Under the pieces are notes generated by a model, which ran no database searches, was not told the DNA's origin, and saw nothing but the letters and a program-made list of their open reading frames with translations. Below are positions 1 to 8,487 of a DNA stretch of 64,000 bases, one piece after another. The stretch is from Phyllobacterium brassicacearum. Its GTDB lineage: Bacteria > Pseudomonadota > Alphaproteobacteria > Rhizobiales > Rhizobiaceae. The translations under genes were made by a program, and so were the position numbers. The stretch's first letter is position 1; each line of letters opens with the position of its first letter. The DNA is taken from NCBI RefSeq assembly GCF_003010955.1, contig NZ_PGGO01000006.1, positions 124,001 to 188,000 on the forward strand, in the 5' to 3' direction.

Positions 1-110
1 TCGCCGCCCGACAACGCATCCCCAAGCCGCCTCGCGAGTTCGTCCGCACTTGTGGCCGGAGGCGCAATCAGAACGATGCGGCAGCGTTGGGGTGTTGAAT
101 GGGCGTTCAT
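1..110 (-). CDS. thiamine-phosphate synthase-like protein, N-terminal fragment
   Basis: Reading leftwards from ATG at 110, an open frame of 36 codons runs off the window edge. It begins MNAHSTPQRCRIVLIAPP and continues with a helix (TSADELARRLGDAL). A short beta strand ending in I-A-P-P followed by a helix suits the start of a TIM-barrel thiamine-phosphate synthase (ThiE) homologue, which is my best guess. Only about 36 residues are visible, so the catalytic part cannot be checked. It is divergent from the TauE/SafE gene at 387. Confidence 0.45.
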   Translation of the reverse strand, partial: MNAHSTPQRCRIVLIAPPATSADELARRLGDALSGG

Positions 111-386
111 GGGCTGCAACCTTACAATCGTTCTCTATAGAATGGGCAATCGTGATGGAATTCGGGCATAGAGGATGGCGGGTGGTTTGAATAGTCCCTC
201 CTCGAACAGACATCTTCTCCTTCTTGCGTGTTCAATGCTTTGTGTATCAAATCGGGGCACAATTCCAAAAAGCATTTTTCAATTAGCCTGAGTGGGGTTA
301 AAGCATCTGAGCGAATTCCCTCCGGCACAACGCGTCCATCTGGTCGGAACTTGCTCTTGGGTCCTCTCCTGCCGGATTCTCCCACT

Positions 387-1154
387 ATGCCTGATCTCCT
401 GATGAACCCATGGTTCTACGCTGCCGCCGTTCCAGCCACGATTCTGATCGGGCTTTCCAAGGGCGGCCTTGGCGGTGCCATGGGTCAAGTTGGCGTACCG
501 CTGATGGCGCTGGTCATGCCGCCGGTCCAGGCGGCAGCGATTATGCTGCCGATCCTGATTATCATGGATGTGGCAAGTCTCTGGTCGTGGCGCGGATATC
601 GCGATGCCAAAACTCTGAAGCTGATGTTACCGGGCGGTCTGCTCGGTGTTGGGATAGGCTGGCTCACCGCCTCGATTGTCACCGATGACATGGTGAAGCT
701 GATTGTCGGCGTCATCGCGATCGTGTTTTTTGCGCGGTATGTATTTGTGAGTGCTGCCAAGCGCGCGATCGCGCAACCGCATAACGCGGGAGCCGCAACA
801 TTTTGGTCCACGATTGCCGGCTTCACAAGTTTCGTGGCGCATGCGGGTGGTCCGCCCTATCAGGTCTACGCCTTGCCGCTTCGCCAGGACCCCAGAATCT
901 ACAACGGAACCAGCGTGATTTTCTTTGCCATCATCAATGCTGTGAAGGTCATCCCATATTTTGCGCTCGGTCAATTCGATACGGCGAATCTGCAGGCATC
1001 GGCTGTCTTGGTGCCGCTTGCCCCACTAGCCACTTTCGCTGGTGCCTGGATCGTAAAACGCATGCGCGCTGAGGTGTTTTATCCGTTCATGTACGTGATG
1101 ATCCTGCTCATGGGATTGAAGCTGACCTATGACGGAATCCTCAGCCTGTTATAA
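387..1154 (+). CDS. sulfite exporter TauE/SafE family membrane protein
   Basis: Inner-membrane protein of 255 residues with about eight hydrophobic segments. The N-terminal G-L-S-K-G-G-L-G-G (about residues 22-30) is typical of the TauE/SafE (DUF81) family, and the mid-protein F-V-A-H-A-G-G-P-P matches the family's second repeat. Members are thought to export sulfur-containing anions or other organic anions; the substrate here is unknown. The frame is open from 228, but the upstream 53 codons are polar and unlike the family, so I chose ATG 387 (MPDLLMNPWFY), from which the family pattern begins. Confidence 0.85.
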   Translation: MPDLLMNPWFYAAAVPATILIGLSKGGLGGAMGQVGVPLMALVMPPVQAAAIMLPILIIMDVASLWSWRGYRDAKTLKLMLPGGLLGVGIGWLTASIVTDDMVKLIVGVIAIVFFARYVFVSAAKRAIAQPHNAGAATFWSTIAGFTSFVAHAGGPPYQVYALPLRQDPRIYNGTSVIFFAIINAVKVIPYFALGQFDTANLQASAVLVPLAPLATFAGAWIVKRMRAEVFYPFMYVMILLMGLKLTYDGILSLL

Positions 1155-1292
1155 TTTTCAACGAAAGTTGATCGGGCGAAACGCAACTTTTGCCCTATGT
1201 CAACATTACCAACTCACTACCGCCCAAGCGAGTCGCTTCCATCGAGGCCGGGAGCGAAATTGAATTTGCATGACAGGATATCGGTGAACGCT

Positions 1293-2486
1293 ATGACACA
1301 GACTCAGCTGAAACAGCGGGATACCCGTATCGATGTTTTCCGAGCGTTGGCTCTCCTGACGATCTTCATCAATCATATTCCAGGCACGGTTTTCGAGAAC
1401 CTGACCCATAAGAACTTCGGCTTTTCGGATTCAGCCGAGGCGTTTGTGTTGATTTCCGGCATTGCGGTCGGACTTGCCTACGGCTCCAAATTCGAAAGCG
1501 GCACCCGATTCCTGATAACGCTCAAGGCGTGGCGGAGGGCTGCTACGCTCTATTGCACCCATATCCTGACGACAATCGCGACTTTGGCGATCTTTTGCGC
1601 AGCGGGAATCTATCTGAAGCGTCCCGATTTCATGTCCTTCATCAATATAGGTCCGCTTGTCGATGAACCGGCCAAGGCCTTTATCGGCCTCGCCACAATG
1701 GGTCATCAACTTGGCTACAACAATATTCTTTCAATGTATGGCGTGCTGTTACTGATGCTGCCGCTGTTTCTCATGGTCGCCAGCTTCAGCATTACGGCGA
1801 TGGTCACGCTTTCGGGCATTCTGTGGCTGGTTTCCGGGGTCTACCAGATCGCGCCACCAAACTATCCAACAGACGGAGTGTGGTTCCTCAATCCATTGTC
1901 GTGGCAGTTCCTGTTCGTCATCGGTATCGCCGGAATCATGCATGTGCGGCGCGGCGGCAGCATTGCTTTCAACAAGTATCTGTTCGGCCTCTCGGTTGCC
2001 TATATCCTGATCGCGCTGGTCTGGGTTCGATGGCCGCTATGGGGTATCGATACGTCGCTCGGTCTGCCGATGGTCGTTACCGGTTTCGACAAGACTTTCC
2101 TGTCGCTTACACGGCTTGCCCATGTGCTTGCCCTTGCTTATGTCATCGTTTCCGTGCCGGCAATCTCTAACCTGGCGCGCACATCAGTTGATCACCCACT
2201 GGCGCTCCTCGGCAAACACTCCCTGCCGGTATTCGTAGCAGGCACTATCCTTGCCATGGTGGCACAGGTGGTAAAGGTCATGAATCCTGGCGGTCTTTTG
2301 GATGACACGTTGCTCATCGCCAGCGGAATCATGGCGCAATTTGCCTTGGCTTACTATCTCGAATGGCTGCCGCGCATCGGTTGGGGGCGCCCGGTTCAGC
2401 AGCTTACAAAGCCGAAATCAGTGGTCACTGGCAGACCTGTTGCGGCGGCCAATATGACGCCTCCGACGAGAGCTGTGGCCTCCTGA
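1293..2486 (+). CDS. OpgC-like acyltransferase family membrane protein
   Basis: Integral membrane protein of 397 residues with about ten hydrophobic segments. It opens with R-D-T-R-I-D-V-F-R-A-L-A-L-L-T-I-F-I-N-H-I, the signature of OpgC-domain proteins. These are related to the succinyl/acyl transferases that modify osmoregulated periplasmic glucans and other envelope polysaccharides. The conserved Arg/Asp and His in the first segment are present. An earlier in-frame ATG at 1197 would add 32 polar residues that the family lacks, so the ATG at 1293 is preferred, although neither has a strong ribosome site. The acceptor is not knowable from sequence. A rho-independent terminator follows. Confidence 0.75.
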   Translation: MTQTQLKQRDTRIDVFRALALLTIFINHIPGTVFENLTHKNFGFSDSAEAFVLISGIAVGLAYGSKFESGTRFLITLKAWRRAATLYCTHILTTIATLAIFCAAGIYLKRPDFMSFINIGPLVDEPAKAFIGLATMGHQLGYNNILSMYGVLLLMLPLFLMVASFSITAMVTLSGILWLVSGVYQIAPPNYPTDGVWFLNPLSWQFLFVIGIAGIMHVRRGGSIAFNKYLFGLSVAYILIALVWVRWPLWGIDTSLGLPMVVTGFDKTFLSLTRLAHVLALAYVIVSVPAISNLARTSVDHPLALLGKHSLPVFVAGTILAMVAQVVKVMNPGGLLDDTLLIASGIMAQFALAYYLEWLPRIGWGRPVQQLTKPKSVVTGRPVAAANMTPPTRAVAS

Positions 2487-2510
2487 TAGCCCCTCTGAGG
2501 GTCGCGCATC

Positions 2511-2537
2511 AGCCCGCCTTGTGCGGGCTTTTCTTTT
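2511..2537 (+). terminator. rho-independent terminator after the OpgC-like gene
   Basis: The arms AGCCCGC and GCGGGCT are separated by CTTGT and followed by a T-rich run (TTCTTTT). It lies 25 bases after the stop codon of the OpgC-like gene and before the acyl-CoA ligase, which therefore probably has its own promoter. Confidence 0.75.
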
Positions 2538-2612
2538 CGCATTCGAGAAATCGGTGGCCTCGCTTCGTGAGCATGGTTTAAGCTTGAACAATGATCGCGT
2601 TGGGAGGCGTGT

Positions 2613-4262
2613 ATGGGTGGAATCTTTGACCAGGATTTGGAGCGTTGTGCGGCAAATCATCAACCGTTGACGCCATTGTCGTATCTTGAGCGTGCGGCCA
2701 GGGTCTATCCCAGTCGAACAGCGATCATCCACGGCTCGCAACACAGAGATTACGGGACCTTCTATCGGCGAGCGTGCCAGCTCGCATCCGCACTCGCCCG
2801 GCAGGGCATTGGCAAGGGCGACACTGTCACTGTTATGCTTTCAAATACACCTCCTATGCTGGAGGCGCATTTCGGCGTACCCATGACAAAGGCTGTCCTG
2901 CATTCCCTGAACACACGGCTTGATGCGGCAGTCATTGCGTTTCAACTCGACCATGCCGAAACCAAGCTCGCAATTGTAGACAGCGAATTTTCGACGGTCT
3001 TTCGCGAGGCGTTGAAGCTTGCCAAGGTCCAGCCAACGGTCATCGATTTTGTAGATGACCAATATCCGGCCGATGCGCCCTATCCACAGGGGGAGCGCAT
3101 TGGCGATTTAGATTACAATGCGTTTATCGAGTCCGGTGATCCTGACCATGCGTGGTCGATGCCCGACGATGAATGGGATGCCATTACACTCAATTACACC
3201 TCCGGTACGACAGGCAATCCGAAAGGAGTAGTCTATCATCATCGAGGTGCCGCGCTGATGGGCTATGGCAATATCATCGCTTCAGGTATGGGGCGGTATC
3301 CGGTCTATCTATGGACGCTGCCGATGTTCCACTGCAACGGCTGGTGTTTTCCCTGGACATTGGCACTGCAGTTCGGAACGCACGTATGTCTGCGCTGGGT
3401 GAGGGCAAAGCAGATATATGAGTCGATTGCCGATCACGGCGTCACCCATCTGTGCGGCGCGCCGATTGTTATGTCGACACTGATCAATGCCCCAGCATCC
3501 GACAAGCGCACATTTCCGCAAACGGTGACATTCAACACGGCCGCCGCACCGCCGCCGGAATCAATTCTTGCCGGTATGGCGGATGCGGGATTTGCCGTTA
3601 CCCATCTTTATGGACTTACTGAGACTTACGGGCCCGCGGTTGTGAACGAATGGCAGGATGAATGGGACGTGCTTGAAACGCCATCGCGGACGGCCAAGAA
3701 GGCGCGTCAGGGCGTGCGCTATGCCGCGCTGGAGGATCTTGCGGTTCTCGACCCCGAAACCATGCAGCCGGTAACTGCGGATGGTGAAACGATCGGCGAA
3801 GTGATGTTCCGGGGTAATATTGTTATGAAGGGTTATCTGAAGAACCGTCAAGCCAGCGACGAGGCCTTCGCTGGAGGATGGTTTCACTCTGGCGATCTGG
3901 GGGTGATGCACCCGGACGGCTACATCCAGCTCAAAGACCGGTCAAAGGACATTATCATTTCGGGCGGTGAGAACATTTCGTCCATCGAAGTCGAAGATGC
4001 CATCTACAAATTCCCAGCGGTCAGTGCCTGTGCCGTGGTGGCCCGGCCCGATGACAAATGGGGCGAAACGCCGCTGGCCTTCGTGGAGCTGAAGCCGGGG
4101 CATGAAGCCAGCGAGGAAGAGCTCATCGCGCATTGCCGCAAATTGCTGGCAAAGTTCAAATGCCCCCGGCACGTGCTATTCGAATCTATTCCGAAGACTT
4201 CTACGGGAAAGATCCAGAAGTTCGAATTACGTAAACGGGCCAAACTGCTCTCGGACGGGTAG
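2613..4262 (+). CDS. AMP-dependent acyl-CoA ligase (medium-chain / methylthiopropionyl-CoA ligase type)
   Basis: Cytoplasmic ANL-superfamily enzyme of 549 residues that activates a carboxylic acid with ATP to the acyl-adenylate and then to the CoA thioester. Visible motifs are the P-loop YTSGTTGNPKGV (about 192-203), the adenylate motif GLTETYGP (about 336), the hinge region HSGDLGVMHPDGYIQLKDRSKD (within about 427-450) and the C-terminal catalytic Lys in PKTSTGKIQKFELR. Length and pattern fit the AlkK/DmdB group (medium-chain fatty acyl-CoA or 3-methylthiopropionyl-CoA ligase). The acid used cannot be told from sequence. It is preceded by GGGAGGC and transcribed alone. Confidence 0.85.
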   Translation: MGGIFDQDLERCAANHQPLTPLSYLERAARVYPSRTAIIHGSQHRDYGTFYRRACQLASALARQGIGKGDTVTVMLSNTPPMLEAHFGVPMTKAVLHSLNTRLDAAVIAFQLDHAETKLAIVDSEFSTVFREALKLAKVQPTVIDFVDDQYPADAPYPQGERIGDLDYNAFIESGDPDHAWSMPDDEWDAITLNYTSGTTGNPKGVVYHHRGAALMGYGNIIASGMGRYPVYLWTLPMFHCNGWCFPWTLALQFGTHVCLRWVRAKQIYESIADHGVTHLCGAPIVMSTLINAPASDKRTFPQTVTFNTAAAPPPESILAGMADAGFAVTHLYGLTETYGPAVVNEWQDEWDVLETPSRTAKKARQGVRYAALEDLAVLDPETMQPVTADGETIGEVMFRGNIVMKGYLKNRQASDEAFAGGWFHSGDLGVMHPDGYIQLKDRSKDIIISGGENISSIEVEDAIYKFPAVSACAVVARPDDKWGETPLAFVELKPGHEASEEELIAHCRKLLAKFKCPRHVLFESIPKTSTGKIQKFELRKRAKLLSDG

Positions 4263-4273
4263 GCTTCATGTCG

Positions 4274-4660
4274 TCACGCTGCGGCGACGATCTCAAGCTC
4301 GACGAGCCAGTCGTCCGCTAGGGTTTGAACCACGATTGCTGTTGTAGGAACGATGATTCCCTCGAGAGCGTCGACACGGGCATTCTGGTTGTCCATAGCG
4401 AAGGCCGCGTCACGCAAATAGCTCGTGACCCTGACGATATTGGCGACGGTCATCCCTGCCGACGCGAGGATCGTGCGAATGTTCGACCAGACCAGTTCCA
4501 ACTGTTGAGCAAGATCAGTACCTGCTGCCCCGGCGGCGTCGAGGCCCATCGTGCCGCTTAGGTAGATGATTCGCTCCGGATTGCGGATCTCCAAGGCGTG
4601 CACATAGTCGGGCGTTGTGGGGTAGATTCTCTCGATGGGATCATGAACGATATGTTGCAC
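4274..4660 (-). CDS. RidA family enamine/imine deaminase
   Basis: Protein of 128 residues of the YjgF/YER057c/UK114 (RidA) family. It carries the family phrases YLSGTMGLDAAG (about 33-44), QLELVWSNIRTIL and V-R-V-T-S-Y-L, and it ends in a hydrophobic strand near ELEIVAAA. Canonical RidA hydrolyses reactive 2-aminoacrylate and related enamines, using an Arg that binds the carboxylate. A candidate Arg is in IVRVTSYLRD, but this copy may belong to a subfamily with another job. It converges on the acyl-CoA ligase (11-base gap) and is divergent from an Lrp-type regulator, a pairing that suggests amino-acid-responsive control. Confidence 0.8.
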   Translation of the reverse strand: MQHIVHDPIERIYPTTPDYVHALEIRNPERIIYLSGTMGLDAAGAAGTDLAQQLELVWSNIRTILASAGMTVANIVRVTSYLRDAAFAMDNQNARVDALEGIIVPTTAIVVQTLADDWLVELEIVAAA

Positions 4661-4744
4661 GGCGTTTTTCCCTTTTTGCAGATATTCTTTCTGAGATAGA
4701 TTGATAATGCTGAAGGAGATTCTGTTACAAGGAAAAACCGCGCT

Positions 4745-5275
4745 TTGAAAGAAGATACGAATGACGTTCGAGGTAAACGGAAGGCGAAACTGGTGCTCGA
4801 CGCTTTCGACCGAAAGATATTAGGCGCGCTCGTCGAGGATGCAGGCCTGAGCTATGCGCGGATCGGCGAAAGGGCGGGACTCTCGGCGCCTGCGGTCTTC
4901 GAACGGGTCAAGCGCTTGCGTAGCGCCGGAGTTATCGAATCCGTCACAGCGCGGCTTGATGGCGAGTCGGTAGGTAAACCGCTTCTCGCCTTTGTTCACG
5001 TGGATACGACCGGCTGGGGCAAGAGCGAGCGGCTCATGCGCATGGGGGAATTTCCAGAGGTAGAGGAAATGCACTCGGTCGCCGGCGACACCGGAATGAT
5101 CCTGAAAGTTCGCACGCAGGGTCCGCAGGCACTGGAGCATCTTCTCTTACAACTCTATGTAATCCCAGGCGTGACCGCCTCGCGCAGCTATGTCGTCCTC
5201 TCCACTTATCTCGACCGTCCCGTCCAAGCTGACGTCACGCTGGATTGGCCCAAACACCCCTTACCGAAGGAATGA
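4745..5275 (+). CDS. Lrp/AsnC family transcriptional regulator
   Basis: DNA-binding regulator of 176 residues. An N-terminal winged helix-turn-helix (about 19-65: LDAFDRKILGALVEDAGLSY, then IGERAGLSAPAVFERVKRL) is followed by an alpha/beta RAM domain (about 80-160) with FPEVEEMHSVAGDTGMILKV, the usual ligand-binding/dimer interface. The frame needs a TTG start at 4745 or a GTG at 4793; no in-frame ATG fits. The gene is divergent from ridA across 84 bases, so ridA is the likely target, with an amino acid as effector (inference). Confidence 0.85.
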   Translation: MKEDTNDVRGKRKAKLVLDAFDRKILGALVEDAGLSYARIGERAGLSAPAVFERVKRLRSAGVIESVTARLDGESVGKPLLAFVHVDTTGWGKSERLMRMGEFPEVEEMHSVAGDTGMILKVRTQGPQALEHLLLQLYVIPGVTASRSYVVLSTYLDRPVQADVTLDWPKHPLPKE

Positions 5276-5316
5276 CCGTGGAAAGCAGAGAAGTGTCCTC
5301 AACTTGATTGTCAGCG

Positions 5317-5331
5317 TTAACCAATCGTTAA
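5317..5331. promoter_or_regulatory. candidate CtrA box 1 upstream of rcdA-like gene
   Basis: TTAA, seven bases (CCAATCG), then TTAA: an exact match to the full CtrA-binding consensus of alphaproteobacteria. It is one of two in this intergenic region. Confidence 0.55.
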
Positions 5332-5422
5332 GCATTACAATCTATAAATTGATCATCCAGTTTTCTGGATTCTTACCAAGTGGTTTGGCCACTTTGTTTG
5401 ACGCCTCCCTGTTAGACTCCTG

Positions 5423-5452
5423 AGAGCCGCCATGTTTTGCGGCTCTTTTTTT
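5423..5452 (+). terminator. rho-independent terminator
   Basis: The arms AGAGCCGC and GCGGCTCT flank a CATGTTTT-type loop and are followed by a run of seven or more T. It sits between the two CtrA-type boxes. Confidence 0.8.
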
Positions 5453-5481
5453 ATGTTCATATCTTTTCGTCGACCCTGCCG

Positions 5482-5496
5482 TTAACCCTTTATTAA
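5482..5496. promoter_or_regulatory. candidate CtrA box 2 upstream of rcdA-like gene
   Basis: TTAA, seven bases (CCCTTTA), then TTAA, about 150 bases before the rcdA-like start codon. It matches the full CtrA consensus exactly and is well placed for the rcdA-like promoter, downstream of the terminator. Confidence 0.6.
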
Positions 5497-5645
5497 GGAT
5501 AAACTTGCGCTCATGTGAGGATGCAGGCAGGTTGCTGGGGAATACTGCCCGCCGACTGTTGTGGTGCTCAGCTTGCTGTTCCAGTAAGGGGGTACTGCTT
5601 TGGCAAAATTGCGGATTGTGGCAGCGCATTTAGGTAACAGGGCAT

Positions 5646-6179
5646 ATGATGGCTGAACAGGAATTCCACGTGGACAACACGATACGGCTCGCAGAGCGCA
5701 TGGTCCGCTCGGAGAGCTTCAATTACCTTTACGATGAAGGTATGAGCCTCGTGGAAGAAGCCGCATTCTATCTCGATGGCGAGGGCCGTGAGGAAGCAAG
5801 GCGTTTGTCCCGAACCGCTGCAACCCTCTATGCGGCCGAATCGATGCGTTTGACAACGCGGTTGATGCAAGTCGCATCCTGGCTGCTTCTACAGCGCGCG
5901 TCGCGCAGCGGTGAGATGACCCTTGAGCAGGTGCTTTCGGAAAAGGCCAAGGTCCGCCTCGACACGGACTCGGCGCCTGAGACGGTAGCTGGCTGGAATG
6001 AAATCCCGCTTTCCTATTGCGATATCGTGCATCGGTCCTTGCGTCTGCAGGCCCGCGTTCGTCAGATGGACGATGAAATCTACAATGAACGGACAGGACC
6101 TGAGCAAAGGCGGGTGCTTTCAGCCAATCCGGTCTCTGATCAGATTACGTTGCTTGCGACGGCGTTCAGCCATCGTTGA
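5646..6179 (+). CDS. DUF1465 / RcdA-family protein (regulator of CtrA degradation)
   Basis: Protein of 177 residues, largely helical, with the DUF1465 pattern: ERMVRSESFNYLYDEGMSLV (about 17-36), EAAFYLDGEGREEARRL and TTRLMQVASWLLLQRA. The Caulobacter member RcdA is a cytosolic adaptor that helps deliver CtrA to ClpXP. Rhizobial homologues are cell-cycle genes, but their exact role is less certain. Two in-frame ATGs (5646, 5649) are adjacent. Two CtrA-type boxes lie upstream, which would close a feedback loop if CtrA binds them. Confidence 0.8.
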   Translation: MMAEQEFHVDNTIRLAERMVRSESFNYLYDEGMSLVEEAAFYLDGEGREEARRLSRTAATLYAAESMRLTTRLMQVASWLLLQRASRSGEMTLEQVLSEKAKVRLDTDSAPETVAGWNEIPLSYCDIVHRSLRLQARVRQMDDEIYNERTGPEQRRVLSANPVSDQITLLATAFSHR

Positions 6180-6265
6180 GTTCAATCTTTCGATCACTCG
6201 CATTTGTTTCTCTTTTGTTCACCTTTCTGCTGTCAACATGCATGACACATGGATAAGGTCTCGGC

Positions 6266-6790
6266 ATGAAAGAAGCGATTCGCATCATTGGCATTGATCC
6301 CGGGCTTCGGCGTACCGGCTGGGGTATCATCGAGACGCTGGGCAACTCATTGCGCTTCGTGGCCGCCGGCACAATCCTTTCCGATGCCAAGCTCGATCTT
6401 GCCTCCCGGCTTTGCCAGTTGCATGACGGCTTGGCCGCAGTGATCCACGAACTGATGCCGCACGAGTCGGCAGTTGAGCACACCTTCGTCAATAAGGATG
6501 CGACTGCCACGCTCAAACTCGGCCAAGCCCGCGGAATTGCCTTGCTGGTCCCAGCGCTTGCGGGACTGCAGGTCGCTGAATACGCCCCGAATGCAGTAAA
6601 AAAAGCCGTGATCGGGGTGGGGCATGGTGAAAAGCAGCAAATCCATATGATGGTGAAAGTCTTGATGCCCAAGGCGACGTTCGACACTGACGACGCCGCC
6701 GATGCACTTGCTGTTGCCATTTGCCACGCGCATCATCGGCAAAGCGCGATCGGGCGCATCGCGATCGAACGGAAACTGGCGGCACTATGA
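6266..6790 (+). CDS. ruvC: crossover junction endodeoxyribonuclease RuvC
   Basis: Cytoplasmic Holliday-junction resolvase of 174 residues that nicks symmetrically in recombinational repair. The N-terminal [14 protein letters not shown] carries the first catalytic Asp (about residue 10). E70 lies in [13 protein letters not shown], and the C-terminal [16 protein letters not shown] carries the last acidic pair. Length is normal for the family. Its stop overlaps the ruvA start (ATGA), so the two are translationally coupled. Confidence 0.97.
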   Translation: MKEAIRIIGIDPGLRRTGWGIIETLGNSLRFVAAGTILSDAKLDLASRLCQLHDGLAAVIHELMPHESAVEHTFVNKDATATLKLGQARGIALLVPALAGLQVAEYAPNAVKKAVIGVGHGEKQQIHMMVKVLMPKATFDTDDAADALAVAICHAHHRQSAIGRIAIERKLAAL

Positions 6791-7404
6791 TCGGGAAACT
6801 GAAGGGTACAGTGGACGAGATCGGCGAGGACCATGTCATCGTCGATGTGCATGGCGTTGGCTACGTTGCCTATTGCTCGGCGCGGACACTCTCCAATTTG
6901 CCAGGGCCGGGCGAAGCGGTGGCACTGCTTATCGAAACCTATGTTCGTGAAGATCTGATACGGCTTTTTGGCTTCGGTACTGCCCTCGAACGCGAATGGT
7001 TCCGCCTGCTGCAAAGCGTTCAGGGCATCGGCGCCAAGGTAGCGTTGAGTGTGCTGGGTACGCTTACCCCGTCCGATCTCGCCAATGCCATCGCGCTGCG
7101 CGATATTGCGATGGTCAGCCGTGCACCGGGTGTTGGCAAGCGGGTTGCCGAGCGCATCGTCACGGAACTCAAGAATAAGGCTCCTGCCTTTGCCGGCGAG
7201 GCGTCAGGGACAATCGGGCTGAAACAGGAATTGGGCGAGGGCGTTGCTTCAGCGCCAGTGACCGATGCGGTGTCGGCTCTGACCAATCTCGGCTATTCAC
7301 GCGATCAAGCCGCCAATGCCATAGCAGCTGCCCTCAAGAATGCGGGCGACGGCGCAGACTCGACCAAGCTTATCCGGCTTGGACTGAAGGAATTGTCACG
7401 CTAA
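6787..7404 (+). CDS. ruvA: Holliday junction branch migration protein RuvA
   Basis: Junction-binding subunit of 205 residues that loads the RuvB motor. An N-terminal OB fold starts [12 protein letters not shown]. Helix-hairpin-helix segments are [14 protein letters not shown] and [19 protein letters not shown], and the C-terminal domain III (about 160-205, [17 protein letters not shown]) contacts RuvB. The open frame extends upstream to 6721, but the ATGA overlap with ruvC and the family N-terminus fix the start at 6787. Confidence 0.97.
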   Translation: MIGKLKGTVDEIGEDHVIVDVHGVGYVAYCSARTLSNLPGPGEAVALLIETYVREDLIRLFGFGTALEREWFRLLQSVQGIGAKVALSVLGTLTPSDLANAIALRDIAMVSRAPGVGKRVAERIVTELKNKAPAFAGEASGTIGLKQELGEGVASAPVTDAVSALTNLGYSRDQAANAIAAALKNAGDGADSTKLIRLGLKELSR

Positions 7405-7444
7405 TGCGGTTGTCTGATAACGCCGGTTATGCGAGGACAGGCGC

Positions 7445-8485
7445 ATGAGCGATGCAACCCGCCTGATTACGCCCGACAAGCGCGGAGAAGACCTCGATAC
7501 GACACTGCGCCCGCAAACGCTTGCGGATTTTGTCGGTCAAGCGGCAGCGCGCGCCAATTTGAAAGTCTTTATCGAGGCCGCAAAGTCGCGTGGCGAGGCG
7601 CTCGATCATGTGTTGTTCGTGGGACCGCCCGGCCTCGGCAAAACGACGCTGGCGCAGATCATGGCCAAGGAACTTGGTGTCAATTTCCGTTCGACTTCTG
7701 GGCCAGTGATTGCCAAAGCGGGTGATCTCGCCGCGCTTCTGACAAACCTCGAAGAGAACGACGTCCTTTTCATCGATGAAATCCATCGCCTTAATCCGGC
7801 GGTTGAGGAAATTCTCTATCCGGCGATGGAAGATTATCAGCTTGATCTGATCATCGGCGAGGGTCCTGCTGCGCGTTCCGTGAAGATTGACCTCGCCAAA
7901 TTTACGTTGGTAGCGGCCACGACGCGGCTCGGACTTCTGACCACGCCGTTGCGTGACCGCTTCGGCATCCCGATCCGGCTGAACTTCTACACGGTCGAAG
8001 AACTGGAACATATCGTGCGGCGTGGCGCGCGGATCATGGGTATAGGCATGACCGATGACGGGGCGCTCGAAGTGGCGCGCCGGGCACGCGGTACGCCGCG
8101 TATCGCTGGACGTTTGCTGCGCCGGGTCCGGGACTTCGCCATCGTTGATGGCAAGGACAGCATCGATCGTGAGACTGCCGATGCTGCCCTGTTGCGGCTA
8201 GAGGTGGATTCGCTTGGCCTGGACCAGCTTGACCGGCGGTATCTTTCGATGATCGCGCACAATTTCGGTGGCGGCCCCGTCGGCATCGAGACGATCGCTG
8301 CAGGTCTATCCGAACCGCGTGACGCTATCGAGGATATTATCGAGCCCTATCTGATCCAGCAGGGTTTTATCCAGCGTACCCCACGTGGACGTGTTCTGAC
8401 TGCCAATGCATGGAAACATTTGGGCCTGAATGCACCAGCGGAAATCATCCAGCAGCAGATCAACCTGTTTCAGGAGGATGACTGA
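7445..8485 (+). CDS. ruvB: Holliday junction branch migration ATPase RuvB
   Basis: AAA+ motor of 346 residues that drives branch migration with RuvA. Walker A is [12 protein letters not shown] (about 59-70), Walker B is [15 protein letters not shown] (about 107-121), sensor 1 is [10 protein letters not shown] and the arginine finger is in LRDRFG. A C-terminal winged helix (about 265-346) ends with the family phrase [13 protein letters not shown]. It is the third gene of ruvCAB, separated from ruvA by 40 bases. Expression may be damage-inducible, but I saw no clear LexA box. Confidence 0.97.
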   Translation: MSDATRLITPDKRGEDLDTTLRPQTLADFVGQAAARANLKVFIEAAKSRGEALDHVLFVGPPGLGKTTLAQIMAKELGVNFRSTSGPVIAKAGDLAALLTNLEENDVLFIDEIHRLNPAVEEILYPAMEDYQLDLIIGEGPAARSVKIDLAKFTLVAATTRLGLLTTPLRDRFGIPIRLNFYTVEELEHIVRRGARIMGIGMTDDGALEVARRARGTPRIAGRLLRRVRDFAIVDGKDSIDRETADAALLRLEVDSLGLDQLDRRYLSMIAHNFGGGPVGIETIAAGLSEPRDAIEDIIEPYLIQQGFIQRTPRGRVLTANAWKHLGLNAPAEIIQQQINLFQEDD

Positions 8486-8487
8486 GT

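Larger units (their letters stand above)
5276..5645 (+). other. 370-base gene-free regulatory region upstream of the rcdA-like gene
   Basis: No credible coding frame is seen. The region holds two TTAA-N7-TTAA boxes (5317-5331 and 5482-5496) and a rho-independent terminator (5423-5452), each listed separately. The terminator lies 145 bases past the lrp stop and between the two boxes, so the upstream box may drive a short untranslated transcript or simply lie in the lrp 3' end. Confidence 0.6.

Noticed and set aside
228-386. N-terminal extension of the TauE/SafE gene
   Set aside because: The extra 53 codons are polar, lack a ribosome site and do not resemble the family; the membrane protein pattern starts at 387.
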